DNA of 64,000 nucleotides, from the NCBI GenBank assembly GCA_024244665.1, contig JAAEOI010000654.1, positions 1-64,000 of the forward strand. Reading direction: 5' to 3'. Under the pieces are notes generated by a model, which ran no database searches, was not told the DNA's origin, and saw nothing but the letters and a program-made list of their open reading frames with translations. Source of the DNA: Bacteroidota bacterium. GTDB taxonomy: Bacteria > Bacteroidota > Bacteroidia > Bacteroidales > GCA-2748055. Numbering within the stretch: position 1 is the first letter of the stretch; every line of letters starts with the position of its first letter. Shown here piece by piece: positions 35,579 to 44,935 of the stretch. A program made the translations under genes and the position numbers.

Positions 35579-36919
35579 ATGAAAACGAAATCCCTCAGAC
35601 CCATATTGTTGACCACAATCTCTCTTTTGTTTGTTCTTCCTGCAATTTCACAAAAAGGCATTGAGGACGGATCAAAATACGGGAAGGGAAAGGACAGCAT
35701 CAACTGTATTAAAAACCTTTCACTTTACAAGGAGTTTTTCAAACATAACAACTACAGGGATGCTATTAATCCCTGGCGTGAGGTATTTGGAGCATGTCCT
35801 GCATCCAGTGAAAAGATGTACATTGAAGGTGTAACCATGTTCAAGAAATTCATTGAATCGGCTCCGACACCAGAGCGCAGGGAGGAGATGATTGATACAA
35901 TGATGCACATTTACGATCGGCGCATCGAGTATTTTCCAAAACTAACGGGTAGTATTAAAGGACGAAAGGCTATTGATCTTCTTCGTTATCGCCGGAGTGA
36001 TATCGATGCTATGGAAGAGGGGTACGGATTCCTGAAGGAGAGTATTGATATGGAACAGCTCAAATCCCGTGATGCGGTGCTGGTCACATACGTAAATGCA
36101 AGTATTACACTGAACAAAGGTGACAGGCTTGACGACAACCAGGTAATCGAGGATTACTTCACCGTTACCACCTTAATTGATAAACTTCTTCCGAAAAGCT
36201 CCAGGTGGGTCAAGGCAAAAGCAAGCGTTGATGAGCTGATGCTGAACAGCGGACTCCTTACCTGTGATGCACTTAACCGGTATTTTGAACCCCAGTTTGA
36301 AGCCAACAAGGAAGACAAGGTGTTTCTTGAGAAGCTGATTAACTTCTATACTGAAACCGGTTGTGACCGGACAGACCTTTACGTGGCTGCATCAGAACAG
36401 ATGTATGAGATCGAACCTGGTCCGAAGTCAGCCCACCAGCTGGCCAGGTTGTTCATGATCAGGAGCGACTATCCCAAAGCAGCTATCTACCTCAAGGAGG
36501 CAGTTCGGGGAACCGAAATTGAAAGTGAAACCAAAGCGGAATGGTATTTCGAACTGGCTATCGTTACCAGGGCGCAGGAGAACTATTGTGACGCCATCAA
36601 GTACGCCAGGGAAGCAATTGTCCTGAAAAGCAACTATGGGAAAGCCTATCTCCTGATTGGGGATTGCTACATATTCACCCGTGAAAACCTGGGTGATGAT
36701 TTCGAGGAGAGGGCAGCTTACTGGGCAGCCGCTGATAAATATGCCAAGGCCAAAGCAGTGGATCCATCAGTCTCAGCAGAGGCAACCAAGAAGATCAATG
36801 ACTACTCGGCTCATTATCCCAATCATGAGGAGGTCTTCTTCCGTGATATGAAAGACGGGGATTCCTACCAGGTGAAAGGATGTATCAACGAATTCACCAC
36901 TGTAAGATCAAGAAAGTAA
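35579..36919 (+). CDS. secreted TPR protein, conserved hypothetical
   Basis: From the ATG at 35579 the product has 446 residues with a signal peptide ending near PAISQ (25), so it is periplasmic. It contains several TPR-like helix pairs, clearest near the C-terminus (AEWYFELAIVTRAQENYCDAIKYAREAI, YGKAYLLIGDCY). It follows the outer-membrane barrel gene by 22 bases and precedes a strong terminator. A role in assembling or partnering the barrel protein is possible, but this is only context. Confidence 0.75.
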   Translation: MKTKSLRPILLTTISLLFVLPAISQKGIEDGSKYGKGKDSINCIKNLSLYKEFFKHNNYRDAINPWREVFGACPASSEKMYIEGVTMFKKFIESAPTPERREEMIDTMMHIYDRRIEYFPKLTGSIKGRKAIDLLRYRRSDIDAMEEGYGFLKESIDMEQLKSRDAVLVTYVNASITLNKGDRLDDNQVIEDYFTVTTLIDKLLPKSSRWVKAKASVDELMLNSGLLTCDALNRYFEPQFEANKEDKVFLEKLINFYTETGCDRTDLYVAASEQMYEIEPGPKSAHQLARLFMIRSDYPKAAIYLKEAVRGTEIESETKAEWYFELAIVTRAQENYCDAIKYAREAIVLKSNYGKAYLLIGDCYIFTRENLGDDFEERAAYWAAADKYAKAKAVDPSVSAEATKKINDYSAHYPNHEEVFFRDMKDGDSYQVKGCINEFTTVRSRK

Positions 36920-36937
36920 GCCATACTGAAAACATTC

Positions 36938-36970
36938 AGAAGAGGGTGTCTCAAAAGGATGCCCTCTTCT
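36938..36970 (+). terminator. rho-independent-type terminator after the TPR gene
   Basis: A 13-bp stem with two G-U pairs (AGAAGAGGGTGTC, 36938-36950, with GATGCCCTCTTCT, 36958-36970) closes a 7-base loop and is followed by an A/T-rich stretch. The GGGTGTCTCAAAAGGATGCCC core is a common terminator form in Bacteroidota. It ends the mfd-coaX-barrel-TPR transcript. Confidence 0.85.
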
Positions 36971-37007
36971 TATTTAAAAAAAGTACTGAACAGACACACT
37001 CTTTCGT

Positions 37008-37015
37008 TATATTTG
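37008..37015 (+). promoter_or_regulatory. -7 element of lptC, very close to the start codon
   Basis: TATATTTG matches TAnnTTTG and ends only five bases before the lptC ATG at 37021, right behind the upstream terminator. If used, the mRNA would have little or no leader. Confidence 0.45.
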
Positions 37016-37020
37016 TGTTA

Positions 37021-37584
37021 ATGATCAAACGACTTCCACATATTACCGCCTTGATACTGGCCACACTGTGGCTGGCCGCGGGATGTGAAAATGACATCGA
37101 ACGGATCAACATGCTGACCAACGACAGAGAGATGCCCACAGTTAATGGCACCAATGTGAAAGTGATCTACAGTGATTCGGGCAGGGTAAAGGTTCAGATC
37201 CTTGCCCCCACATATAAGCAATTCCCCAACGCTGAAAAACCGTACATGGAGTTTCCCGATGGAATGGAGGTCTTTTTCTACAACGACTCTATGATGATCG
37301 AATCGGAGATCAGATCAGACTATAGCATTTACTACACTTCAGATCGGCTATGGCATGCCACCGGAAATGTTGTGGCCCACAGGCTCACCAACGGAGATGC
37401 TCTGAATACCGAAGAGCTTTTCTGGGACGAGGAGAAACAGCTGATCTACTCCAATGTATATACCAGGGTCCAGAATGAAGATAACACTCTCTACGGCAAG
37501 GGTGGATTTGAAGCCCAGCAAAACCTTGACAACTGGTTTCTCAAAGGAACCAGTGGTGAAATTATGGTGTCCGATGAAGAGTAG
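37021..37584 (+). CDS. lptC: LPS-export protein LptC-like lipoprotein
   Basis: A 187-residue protein with a lipoprotein signal (LAAGC) and an LptC-type periplasmic beta-jellyroll: SDSGRVKVQILAPTY, YMEFPDGMEVFFYN, DRLWHATGNVV, LNTEELFWDEEKQLIYSN and a final FLKGTSGE. LptC passes lipopolysaccharide from the LptBFG transporter to LptA. The lipoprotein form is usual in Bacteroidota. The ATG at 37021 is chosen because the frame upstream lies across the terminator. The stop overlaps the next small gene. Confidence 0.88.
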   Translation: MIKRLPHITALILATLWLAAGCENDIERINMLTNDREMPTVNGTNVKVIYSDSGRVKVQILAPTYKQFPNAEKPYMEFPDGMEVFFYNDSMMIESEIRSDYSIYYTSDRLWHATGNVVAHRLTNGDALNTEELFWDEEKQLIYSNVYTRVQNEDNTLYGKGGFEAQQNLDNWFLKGTSGEIMVSDEE

Positions 37585-37759
37585 AGCTACAGCCCTTTTT
37601 GAAGTGGTATGGTTTGTCCTTGGAGGACTGATGTTGTTCATTGCTGTTGATGTAAGCATGGACAGTGGCATCAAAGAGAGTTGGTACTATTTTATTTTCG
37701 CCGTTCTTGCATTCGGCATGTATTTTATGAGAAGGAATACACGCATTAAGCGTCCATAA
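37574..37759 (+). CDS. small two-helix membrane protein
   Basis: A 61-residue protein starting inside the last codons of lptC (11-base overlap), with two hydrophobic segments (VVWFVLGGLMLFIAV and YYFIFAVLAFGMYFM) joined by a short polar loop and ending in RRNTRIKRP. The positive tail suggests a cytoplasmic C-terminus. Position between lptC and the CNNM gene is its only functional hint. No family recognised. Confidence 0.65.
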   Translation: MKSRATALFEVVWFVLGGLMLFIAVDVSMDSGIKESWYYFIFAVLAFGMYFMRRNTRIKRP

Positions 37760-37770
37760 ATAATTCGGGT

Positions 37771-39039
37771 TTGTTACCAGTCATACTTATTCTTGTTTCC
37801 ATTCTTTTTTCGGCGTTCTTTTCGGGGATGGAAATTGCATTTGTATCGGCAAATAAGCTGAGGATAGAAATTGACCGCAAGCAGGAGAAATTCCTCTCCG
37901 GGATTGTCTCCTTTTTCACGAAAAATCCTTCCAGGTATATTGCCACCATGCTGGTGGGAAACAACATTGCCCTGGTAATCTATGGAATTGCATTCGCCGG
38001 AATGATGGAAGAACCCATACGAAACATGACTGGAAACGGATCCGATGTCACCGTTCTGCTGATCCAGACCCTCATCTCAACGCTTCTAATATTGCTCACT
38101 GCAGAATTCCTGCCAAAAACAGTTTTCCGGATCAACCCTAACAATTCACTGCGCCTGTTGAGTGTCCCCATCCTGGTATTCTATGTATTGTTATACCCGG
38201 TAACCATTCTCACCATCGGAATCTCCAACTTTACCATGAGGTACCTGTTGAGGATCCGACCCGCTCATCCTTCTGGGGAACCAGTATTCAACAAGGTGGA
38301 TCTGGATCACTTCATCACCACGGTACAGCCGGAACAGGAGAAGGGAGGTGAAGAGATTGAGGACCTGAAAATTTTCCAGAATGCCCTGGAATTCTCGGGA
38401 CTGAAGGTCCGGGACTGCATGATCCCCAGGACCGATGTAATTGCCCTGGAAGAAGACATTTCAATGGAGGACCTTGCCAATCGCTTCGTGGATACAGGGC
38501 TAAGCAGAATCCTGATCTACAGGGAAACTATAGACAATGTGATCGGGTATGTAAATTCCAAGGACCTGTTTAAAAAACCCGACCATCTTAAAACCCATCT
38601 CAAACAGATCAGGATAGTCCCTGAAGCACTTCCGGTTAACAAGTTGCTCGCAGGCTTTATTAAAGACAGCAAGGGTATCGCCCTGGTGGTGGATGAATTT
38701 GGAGGAACCTCCGGGATCATTACTACCGAAGATATCATCGAGGAAATCTTTGGTGAGATCGAAGATGAACACGACACAAGCGACCTGGTAGAGAAGCAGC
38801 TTGACGAGCACCGCTACCTACTCTCGGGAAGATTGGAGATCGATTATCTCAATGAAAAATACTTTCTCGGCATTCCCACCTCCGAAGAATATGAAACCCT
38901 GGCCGGATATATCATCTTCCACTACGAAAGCATTCCGGAAAAGAACACCACCGTTTCACTTGATAACTACCTGATTACCATCACCAATGTGAGTTCAAAC
39001 CGCGTCGAGGAAGTGGATCTGAAAGTGGTCTCTCTCTAG
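37771..39039 (+). CDS. CNNM/CorC-family membrane protein with CBS pair
   Basis: A 422-residue protein: an N-terminal DUF21/CNNM membrane domain with FFSGMEIAF (about 15-23) and three or four helices to about 160, a CBS pair (MIPRTDVIALEED and VVDEFGGTSGIITTEDIIEEIFGEIEDEHD) and a C-terminal CorC/HlyC domain. Such proteins are linked to magnesium export, and one Bacteroidota branch includes the gliding protein GldE. The start is a TTG at 37771: no ATG lies upstream in frame before a stop, and the conserved N-terminus would be lost with a later one. It lies 11 bases behind the small membrane gene. Confidence 0.85.
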   Translation: MLPVILILVSILFSAFFSGMEIAFVSANKLRIEIDRKQEKFLSGIVSFFTKNPSRYIATMLVGNNIALVIYGIAFAGMMEEPIRNMTGNGSDVTVLLIQTLISTLLILLTAEFLPKTVFRINPNNSLRLLSVPILVFYVLLYPVTILTIGISNFTMRYLLRIRPAHPSGEPVFNKVDLDHFITTVQPEQEKGGEEIEDLKIFQNALEFSGLKVRDCMIPRTDVIALEEDISMEDLANRFVDTGLSRILIYRETIDNVIGYVNSKDLFKKPDHLKTHLKQIRIVPEALPVNKLLAGFIKDSKGIALVVDEFGGTSGIITTEDIIEEIFGEIEDEHDTSDLVEKQLDEHRYLLSGRLEIDYLNEKYFLGIPTSEEYETLAGYIIFHYESIPEKNTTVSLDNYLITITNVSSNRVEEVDLKVVSL

Positions 39040-39087
39040 AACCGCAAATTTCAGCTTCAGTATTGTTAATAAACCTCTAAATATTAC

Positions 39088-39095
39088 TATATTCG
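39088..39095 (+). promoter_or_regulatory. near-consensus -7 element upstream of the PpiD-like gene
   Basis: TATATTCG differs from TAnnTTTG by one base and lies 45 bases before the ATG at 39141. TTG at 39063-39065 gives a spacing of 22, longer than ideal. Confidence 0.3.
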
Positions 39096-39140
39096 TACGC
39101 TCAAAATTTTAGCTATTCATACACATAATCAGAATGATAA

Positions 39141-41294
39141 ATGGCCACACTACAGAATATTAGAAACAAGGCGGGATTGCTGGTAGCCGTCGTGATCGGG
39201 CTCGCCCTTTTTGCATTTATACTCGGAGATATGATGGGATCAGGATCTTCCAGGGGCAACATGAATGTTGCAGAGATTGCAGGGACATCGATTGATGCCC
39301 AGGAATACATGAACCGCGAAAAAAGTCTTCGTGAGTTTTATGAAATGAATGCAGGCGGGCAGAAGCTGGATGCAGAGCTTGAAAGTCAGATACAGCAGGA
39401 GACCTGGAGAAGGCTGGTCAGGGAGACCATCATGGAAAACTCATACCAGAGCCTTGGCATAAATGTAAGTGCAGACGAACTGAAAACCATGGTTACAGGA
39501 GACCAGTCAATGGGAATCGCAGGAAATCCTACAATGGGTGAACCTCACCCCATTATCAGGCAGATGTTCTCCAACCCTGAGACCGGACAGCTGAACCGCG
39601 CAGTGATGACAAACTACTTCAACGCACTGGATAATCCCCAGTTCGCCCAGGAGAAAAAGAGGTGGATGTTCATTGAGAACGAAATTGTAAGTGAAAAAAT
39701 GAACGAGAAGTATTTCAGCATGGTCAGGAAGGGATTCCAACCTTCTTCTCTGGATCTGAAAGACTATGCAGCAGAAAATGGAAAAAGCACCGATTTCGCT
39801 TATGTTTCCAATCCTTTTACGGAAATCCCTGATGAGGAAATCACCTTCACTGAATCGGAGCTGAAAGCTAACTATAAAACCAACAAGGAGAGGTACAAGC
39901 AGCAGGCTTCCAGGACTTTTCAATATGTGGTTTTTGAAGTTGAGCCCAGCGAGAATGATGTAGAGGGTGCCAGGTACTGGACTACCCAGGTGGATGCTGA
40001 ATTCGCCAGGACATCAGGCGATGAGATTCCCCAATACGTCAACGGAACCTCCGACGAGCCTTTTGATGTAAGGTACTACACCTACGATGAACTCCCTGAA
40101 ATTATCCGCGACTCCGTATACAACGCATCCACCGATGAGGTTTTTGGTCCCTATCGCGAAATGGAGACCTTCAAACTGTCCCGCGTAAATGATATCCAGA
40201 TGCGCCCCGACTCAGTAAGGGTAAGGCATATCCTTCTCTCCAACCAGGCCTTTGGCGGAGACCGCCAGTTAATCACCCATACTGCAGACAGCCTGGTTAA
40301 TGTGATCAATAACGGTGGCAACTTCAACCAGATCGCTCTTGAATATTCGTCCGATGAAAGTAACCGCGCCATTGGCGGTGACCTCGGTTGGTTTAAAGAG
40401 GGATTTATGGTCACTGAGTTCAACAATTCATGTTTTGAAAGCAAAACCGGGGATCTGGTAACAACTGAGACCCAGTTTGGAACACACATCCTCAGGATAG
40501 AGGATCAAAGCCGACCGGTTAAGAAGGTCCAGGTAGCCACCATCATCAGGAATGTTTACGCCAGTGATGAAACCAACCAGGACTACTATAACAGGGCTGT
40601 GAAATTCCGCGGTAAAGCGACCGACCTGGAAAAATTCACCGAACAGGCACGTGAATTTGGCCTGGACCCGAGATTTGCTCCCAACATCACAAAGGACCAA
40701 CAGACCATTCCCGGAATCGAAGAACCCAAAAGCATTACCAAATGGGCCTATACTGCCGATCTCAACAGTGTAAGTAACATCTTCAGCCAGTCCAACGAAA
40801 TATACATTGTGGCTGTTCTTACTGAAGCCCGTGAGGAAGGGTATGCTACACTTGAAAGCGTGAAAGCAGAAATTACCCTGACCGTTAAGAAAGAGAAGAA
40901 AGCTGAGGCTCTCGTGGCACAGTTAAATGAACAACTGGCAGGAGTGAGCGATCTCAACCAGTTCGGTGCAGCAAACAATGCTAACGTGGGTGAAGCCACA
41001 CAAGTAAAATTTGCCAATACCTACGTTTCAGGAATCGGGCTGGAACCTTACATTGTGGGTGCTTCCATGTACCTTCCCATTGACCAGATATCTACACCCC
41101 TGGTCGGCGAGAGCGGAGTATTTGTGGTTGCAGTAAGCAACCGCACAGAACCGGAAGTAGGAGCATCAGAAACTGAAGCCATTAAATCAAGGCTCAAATA
41201 CTCCCTCGAATCCAGAAGTAATTACGAGGCTTACAACGCACTGCTCGATGCAGCTGAAGTTGAGGATAACCGCCTCGATATCTTCTATAACTAG
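39141..41294 (+). CDS. PpiD/SurA-like peptidyl-prolyl isomerase
   Basis: A 717-residue periplasmic folding factor held in the inner membrane by one N-terminal helix (GLLVAVVIGLALFAFILGDMM, about 12-32). A SurA_N-like chaperone region follows (SIDAQEYMNREKSLREFYEM), then a parvulin domain near 350-460 (RVRHILLSN, GGNFNQIALEYSSDESNRAIGGDLGWFKEG, TQFGTHILRI) and a second, degenerate isomerase-like region to the C-terminus. It helps newly exported envelope proteins fold. It is transcribed away from the dcw cluster, with which it converges. Confidence 0.9.
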   Translation: MATLQNIRNKAGLLVAVVIGLALFAFILGDMMGSGSSRGNMNVAEIAGTSIDAQEYMNREKSLREFYEMNAGGQKLDAELESQIQQETWRRLVRETIMENSYQSLGINVSADELKTMVTGDQSMGIAGNPTMGEPHPIIRQMFSNPETGQLNRAVMTNYFNALDNPQFAQEKKRWMFIENEIVSEKMNEKYFSMVRKGFQPSSLDLKDYAAENGKSTDFAYVSNPFTEIPDEEITFTESELKANYKTNKERYKQQASRTFQYVVFEVEPSENDVEGARYWTTQVDAEFARTSGDEIPQYVNGTSDEPFDVRYYTYDELPEIIRDSVYNASTDEVFGPYREMETFKLSRVNDIQMRPDSVRVRHILLSNQAFGGDRQLITHTADSLVNVINNGGNFNQIALEYSSDESNRAIGGDLGWFKEGFMVTEFNNSCFESKTGDLVTTETQFGTHILRIEDQSRPVKKVQVATIIRNVYASDETNQDYYNRAVKFRGKATDLEKFTEQAREFGLDPRFAPNITKDQQTIPGIEEPKSITKWAYTADLNSVSNIFSQSNEIYIVAVLTEAREEGYATLESVKAEITLTVKKEKKAEALVAQLNEQLAGVSDLNQFGAANNANVGEATQVKFANTYVSGIGLEPYIVGASMYLPIDQISTPLVGESGVFVVAVSNRTEPEVGASETEAIKSRLKYSLESRSNYEAYNALLDAAEVEDNRLDIFYN

Positions 41295-41320
41295 CTCACA
41301 TATCTCAGCTCGCTCTGAAC

Positions 41321-41333
41321 CTGCCTTCGGCAG
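41321..41333. terminator. short hairpin between convergent genes
   Basis: CTGCC-TTC-GGCAG forms a 5-bp perfect stem in the 98-base gap between the PpiD-like gene and ftsZ, both of which end here. There is no U-tract on either side. It may aid bidirectional termination. Confidence 0.35.
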
Positions 41334-41392
41334 ATAAGGTCGCTTCACTGAAATATGCTCCCTTCAGCGAGGCAAGGGATATCATGGAGCTT

Positions 41393-42823
41393 CTAGTCCA
41401 CGTTGTCGTGCAGATAGCCATTATCGGACTTCAACTTCGGGCCACCCTCCCCGTTCCCGTCATCGGTGAGGCGGTAGCGGGAGACCTCCTCGTCGTCTGA
41501 GTGCTTCCGCTTGTCGATGGCGACCTTTTTACGCACATAGGCTGGGACATTCTCCAGCTCCTCGATCTCCTCGTTGGCCTGTCCGGTGAGGATAGCTCGG
41601 TCGCGCAGTTTTTCGTGAGTCTCCTTCAGGACCTTAACCCGTTCAGCCATCTTCTTTTCATTATCCTCAGGGGTATCGGAAGACTGCTCCATGAGGATGT
41701 ACTCCTCTGAATCCTTGTCCCTGATCCCGAAATCAAGGGATGCCTGCTCAAATCCACCAATCGGCTTCATCTCCCCGGCGACTGCATTGCTCCCGGGATC
41801 TCTCAGGGGCAGCTTGTGAATCTGTTTCTTCCCCACATAGACCTCCGGGATACTGTTCATCTTGAATCCCGTGGCAATGATGGTAACACTGATCTTATCA
41901 CCCAGGGATTCGTCATTACCCATCCCCCAGATAAGGGTGGTATCCCGGGAGGTGGCACTGACCACATAATCAGTTATTTCGGAAATCTCATCCATGGTGA
42001 TCTCCTCGGTACCCGAGGTGATGTTCAGCAGGACACTCCGGGCCCCGGTAATATCATTGTTGTTCAGCAATGGAGAGGTAAGGGCAGCAGCTATGGCCTC
42101 TTCGGACCTGTTCTCTCCGGAAGCGGTGGCAGAACCCATAATGGCCACGCCACTGTTGTTCATAACGGTCTGCACATCGGCAAAATCCACGTTAATGTAC
42201 CCATGTACGGTAATGATCTCCGCTATACCCTTGGCTGCAATGGCCAGTACATCATCGGCCATATCAAATGCATTGCTCACCTTCAGGTTCCCGTATATTT
42301 CCCTGAGTTTCTCATTGTTGATCACCAGCAGTGAGTCCACATGGTCCTTCAGGGCGTTGATGCCTTCAATAGCCTGGTTGATGCGCTCGGGGCCCTCGAA
42401 ACGGAAAGGAATGGTTACTATGGCAACAGTAAGTATTCCCATCTCTTTCGCGGCCTGGGCAATCACCGGGGCGGCTCCGGTACCTGTACCGCCACCCATT
42501 CCGGCGGTAATAAAGATCATATTGGTGTTGCTTGAAATCACCTCCTTGATCCGGTCCATGCTCTCTATGGCGGCCTCTCTTCCAACCTCAGCCTTGCTGC
42601 CGGCACCCTTCCCTTCGGTAAGGGCATCTCCCAGCTGGAGCTTAACAGTAACAGGGCTGTTATGAAGGGCCTGGGCATCGGTATTGCAAATCACAAAGTT
42701 CACATCCTTGATGCCTTTATTGTACATGTGATTTACCGCGTTGCTTCCGCCTCCACCCACACCAATCACCTTGATTGAAGATGATCGCTCGGGGGGCAAG
42801 TCAAAATTCATTAAATCTTCCAT
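41393..42823 (-). CDS. ftsZ: cell division protein FtsZ
   Basis: Tubulin-like GTPase that forms the division ring. 476 residues. The nucleotide-binding GVGGGGSNAVNHM (21-33) and the tubulin signature GGGTGTGAAP (110-119) are intact, as is the T7 loop (NVDFADV). After the globular part (to about 320) comes an acidic linker. The motif VPAYVRKK, the likely FtsA-binding peptide, is not at the very end but is followed by about 45 polar residues. Last gene of the dcw cluster, 11 bases behind ftsA. Confidence 0.96.
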   Translation of the reverse strand: MEDLMNFDLPPERSSSIKVIGVGGGGSNAVNHMYNKGIKDVNFVICNTDAQALHNSPVTVKLQLGDALTEGKGAGSKAEVGREAAIESMDRIKEVISSNTNMIFITAGMGGGTGTGAAPVIAQAAKEMGILTVAIVTIPFRFEGPERINQAIEGINALKDHVDSLLVINNEKLREIYGNLKVSNAFDMADDVLAIAAKGIAEIITVHGYINVDFADVQTVMNNSGVAIMGSATASGENRSEEAIAAALTSPLLNNNDITGARSVLLNITSGTEEITMDEISEITDYVVSATSRDTTLIWGMGNDESLGDKISVTIIATGFKMNSIPEVYVGKKQIHKLPLRDPGSNAVAGEMKPIGGFEQASLDFGIRDKDSEEYILMEQSSDTPEDNEKKMAERVKVLKETHEKLRDRAILTGQANEEIEELENVPAYVRKKVAIDKRKHSDDEEVSRYRLTDDGNGEGGPKLKSDNGYLHDNVD

Positions 42824-42834
42824 GGTTTCAAATT

Positions 42835-44178
42835 CTACATTTTTACATCGCTCTCATCAAAAATATCTTGAAGGGTGTTCTTCAGATTCTCGAAAATTTT
42901 CCCCTTCTTCAATCCCTTCCGGGAAGCTTTCTCCTGGTCGGCCTCAGAAACACCCTGCTCCTCCATTTCTGAAGCGGCATCGTTCTCCTCATCACCAATG
43001 ACCATTTCCTCATTCGCCTCCTCATAGTACTCCAGACCTTTCAGAAGAAGTCCCACCGAAGTCGAGTACATGGGCTGGTTGATCTCCTCAGATGTTTCAG
43101 CCACCATCATTTCGCCAGGGAAACCGATCCTTACATCCATCCCTGTTTTAAATTTCACCAGCTGATTCAGGTGCTTCAGCATGGAGCCCCCCCCGGTGAG
43201 AACGATACCGGCACTCAGCTTATCCATGAATCCGGAGTTCTCTATCTCATAGCTCACAGCATCGATGATCTCCTCCATCCTTGACTGTATGATATAAGCA
43301 AGGCTTTTAAAGCTGATCTCCTTGGGATCCCTTCCAGAAATTCCGGGGATGGTAACTACCTTATCCTCCTGGGCCAGGTCGCCCAGTGCGGAACCATACT
43401 GCATCTTCAACGATTCTGCCTGCCTTTGAAGGATGGCGCAGCCCTCCTTGATGTCGCGGGTAATCACATTTCCGCCAAAGGGAATGACCGCCGTATGCCT
43501 GATCACTTCGTCATAGTAAACTGCCACATCAGTAGTTCCGCCACCTATATCCACCAGCGCCACCCCTGCTTCCTTCTCGTCATCTGTGAGAACGGCCGCA
43601 CTGGATGCCAGCGGCTCCAGTACCAGTTGTTTCACATCCAGGCCAACCCTGTTGATACATTTCCCGATATTCCTGGCCGAGGAGGTCTGGCCGATCACAA
43701 TATGAAAATTGGCTTCAAGCCTTTTCCCGAACATCCCGATGGGGTTCTTCACCCCTGTTTCGTTGTCCACGATGAAGTTCTGAGGAAGTACATGAATAAT
43801 TTCCTCGCCAACATCCACGCGGAGCTTATTCATATCATCAATAAGGATCTGGACATCATCACGGGTAATCTCATCCTCGTAGGAGTCCCGATTGATGTAA
43901 CCCCGGTTCGGAATGGACTTGATATGCTGACCGGCGATGCCCACAAAAACCTCGTTAAACTTGATGCCCGATTGTTCCATCGCCTCCGACGATGTGGTCT
44001 GAATCGCGTTTACAGTCTCCTCGATATTGAGGACGACACCTCGCTTCACCCCTTTGGATACAGTCTGACTGATTCCCAGGACCTCAAGCTTGCCCTGGTC
44101 GCTCAACCGTCCCACCAGGCTCACGATCTTCGTGGTCCCGATGTCAACTGCAGCTACTATTTTTTCGTTTGTTGCCAT
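42835..44178 (-). CDS. ftsA: cell division protein FtsA
   Basis: Actin-like protein of 447 residues that tethers FtsZ to the membrane. Visible are AAVDIGTTKIVSLVG (phosphate 1), the 1C domain, VALVDIGGGTTDVAVY (phosphate 2, about 207-222) and GIVLTGGGSMLKHL (adenosine motif). The C-terminus continues with a Glu-rich linker and a Lys/Phe-rich amphipathic tail (LKKGKIFENLKNTLQDIFD) that should bind the membrane. Between ftsQ and ftsZ as in most dcw clusters. Confidence 0.96.
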   Translation of the reverse strand: MATNEKIVAAVDIGTTKIVSLVGRLSDQGKLEVLGISQTVSKGVKRGVVLNIEETVNAIQTTSSEAMEQSGIKFNEVFVGIAGQHIKSIPNRGYINRDSYEDEITRDDVQILIDDMNKLRVDVGEEIIHVLPQNFIVDNETGVKNPIGMFGKRLEANFHIVIGQTSSARNIGKCINRVGLDVKQLVLEPLASSAAVLTDDEKEAGVALVDIGGGTTDVAVYYDEVIRHTAVIPFGGNVITRDIKEGCAILQRQAESLKMQYGSALGDLAQEDKVVTIPGISGRDPKEISFKSLAYIIQSRMEEIIDAVSYEIENSGFMDKLSAGIVLTGGGSMLKHLNQLVKFKTGMDVRIGFPGEMMVAETSEEINQPMYSTSVGLLLKGLEYYEEANEEMVIGDEENDAASEMEEQGVSEADQEKASRKGLKKGKIFENLKNTLQDIFDESDVKM

Positions 44179-44182
44179 AGTT

Positions 44183-44935
44183 TTACCGTTTAGTACATAT
44201 TACTTGATTCGTATATTTCAAATTGATGGTTTCATAGGTATTCCACCCCTCCGTCGAAAGCCCCTGCCTGTATAGAAGCTCAAGGTTCCTCAACTTCTTT
44301 TCCCACTGGTCCATAGTGCCCAGTAGAATGTGGTGTGCCCCCACGCGCGGTATTAGCTCATACTCTCCAAGGGCATTAACATAGATCTGTACAACCTGGT
44401 CATACCAGAACTGATTGTCGGCCAGGTAGGTGCAAAACTGGAATATCTCTTCCAGATTCAGTCCAGTGTAAGCCTCTCCCGGCGATTTGGGAAGCTTGCC
44501 CGATGCCAGCATAATCAGAGGTGTGAACCGGTCCGATAAAGGGAGCACCTTCCCTTCTGTATCAAGGTAGTAACCCCTGCTGCCCGCTGGCAGGATACGT
44601 ACCAAGGGTACGCGCTGCTCCACCAAAACCTCCAGTCTGCCCGACACATCTTTACTTACCTCTGCGTTCCTGATGTACGGATTCTCCTCCAGAAGATGCT
44701 CCAGGCTCCTTGTATTGATCTGCGCCAGTGGATATCCACGGATCTCTATTCCGGACGACTCTATCAGGGAGCGTACCTCACTCCGGGTCACAAACCGATT
44801 GTTCACTGTATCCTGAAGGATCACATCAATGCGGTTGCAGAGGACCTCCTCTGACTCTCCCGACACAAAGCCCATCACCACCACAAACCATGTAGCGATC
44901 CCCAACCATGTCATTATAGGTGCGACTTTCCGCAT
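44183..44935 (-). CDS. ftsQ: cell division protein FtsQ
   Basis: A 250-residue bitopic membrane protein: one N-terminal helix (about 8-25), a POTRA-type domain (FVTRSEVRSLIESSGIEIRG to AEVSKDVSGRLEVLVEQRVPLVRI) and an FtsQ/DivIB beta domain. It links FtsA-FtsZ to the FtsWI synthase through the FtsQLB complex. The start overlaps the murC stop by one base. Confidence 0.9.
   Translation of the reverse strand: MRKVAPIMTWLGIATWFVVVMGFVSGESEEVLCNRIDVILQDTVNNRFVTRSEVRSLIESSGIEIRGYPLAQINTRSLEHLLEENPYIRNAEVSKDVSGRLEVLVEQRVPLVRILPAGSRGYYLDTEGKVLPLSDRFTPLIMLASGKLPKSPGEAYTGLNLEEIFQFCTYLADNQFWYDQVVQIYVNALGEYELIPRVGAHHILLGTMDQWEKKLRNLELLYRQGLSTEGWNTYETINLKYTNQVICTKR

Noticed and set aside
36880..37020. 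Upstream extension of lptC
   Set aside because: It would cross the terminator hairpin and hide the lipoprotein signal.
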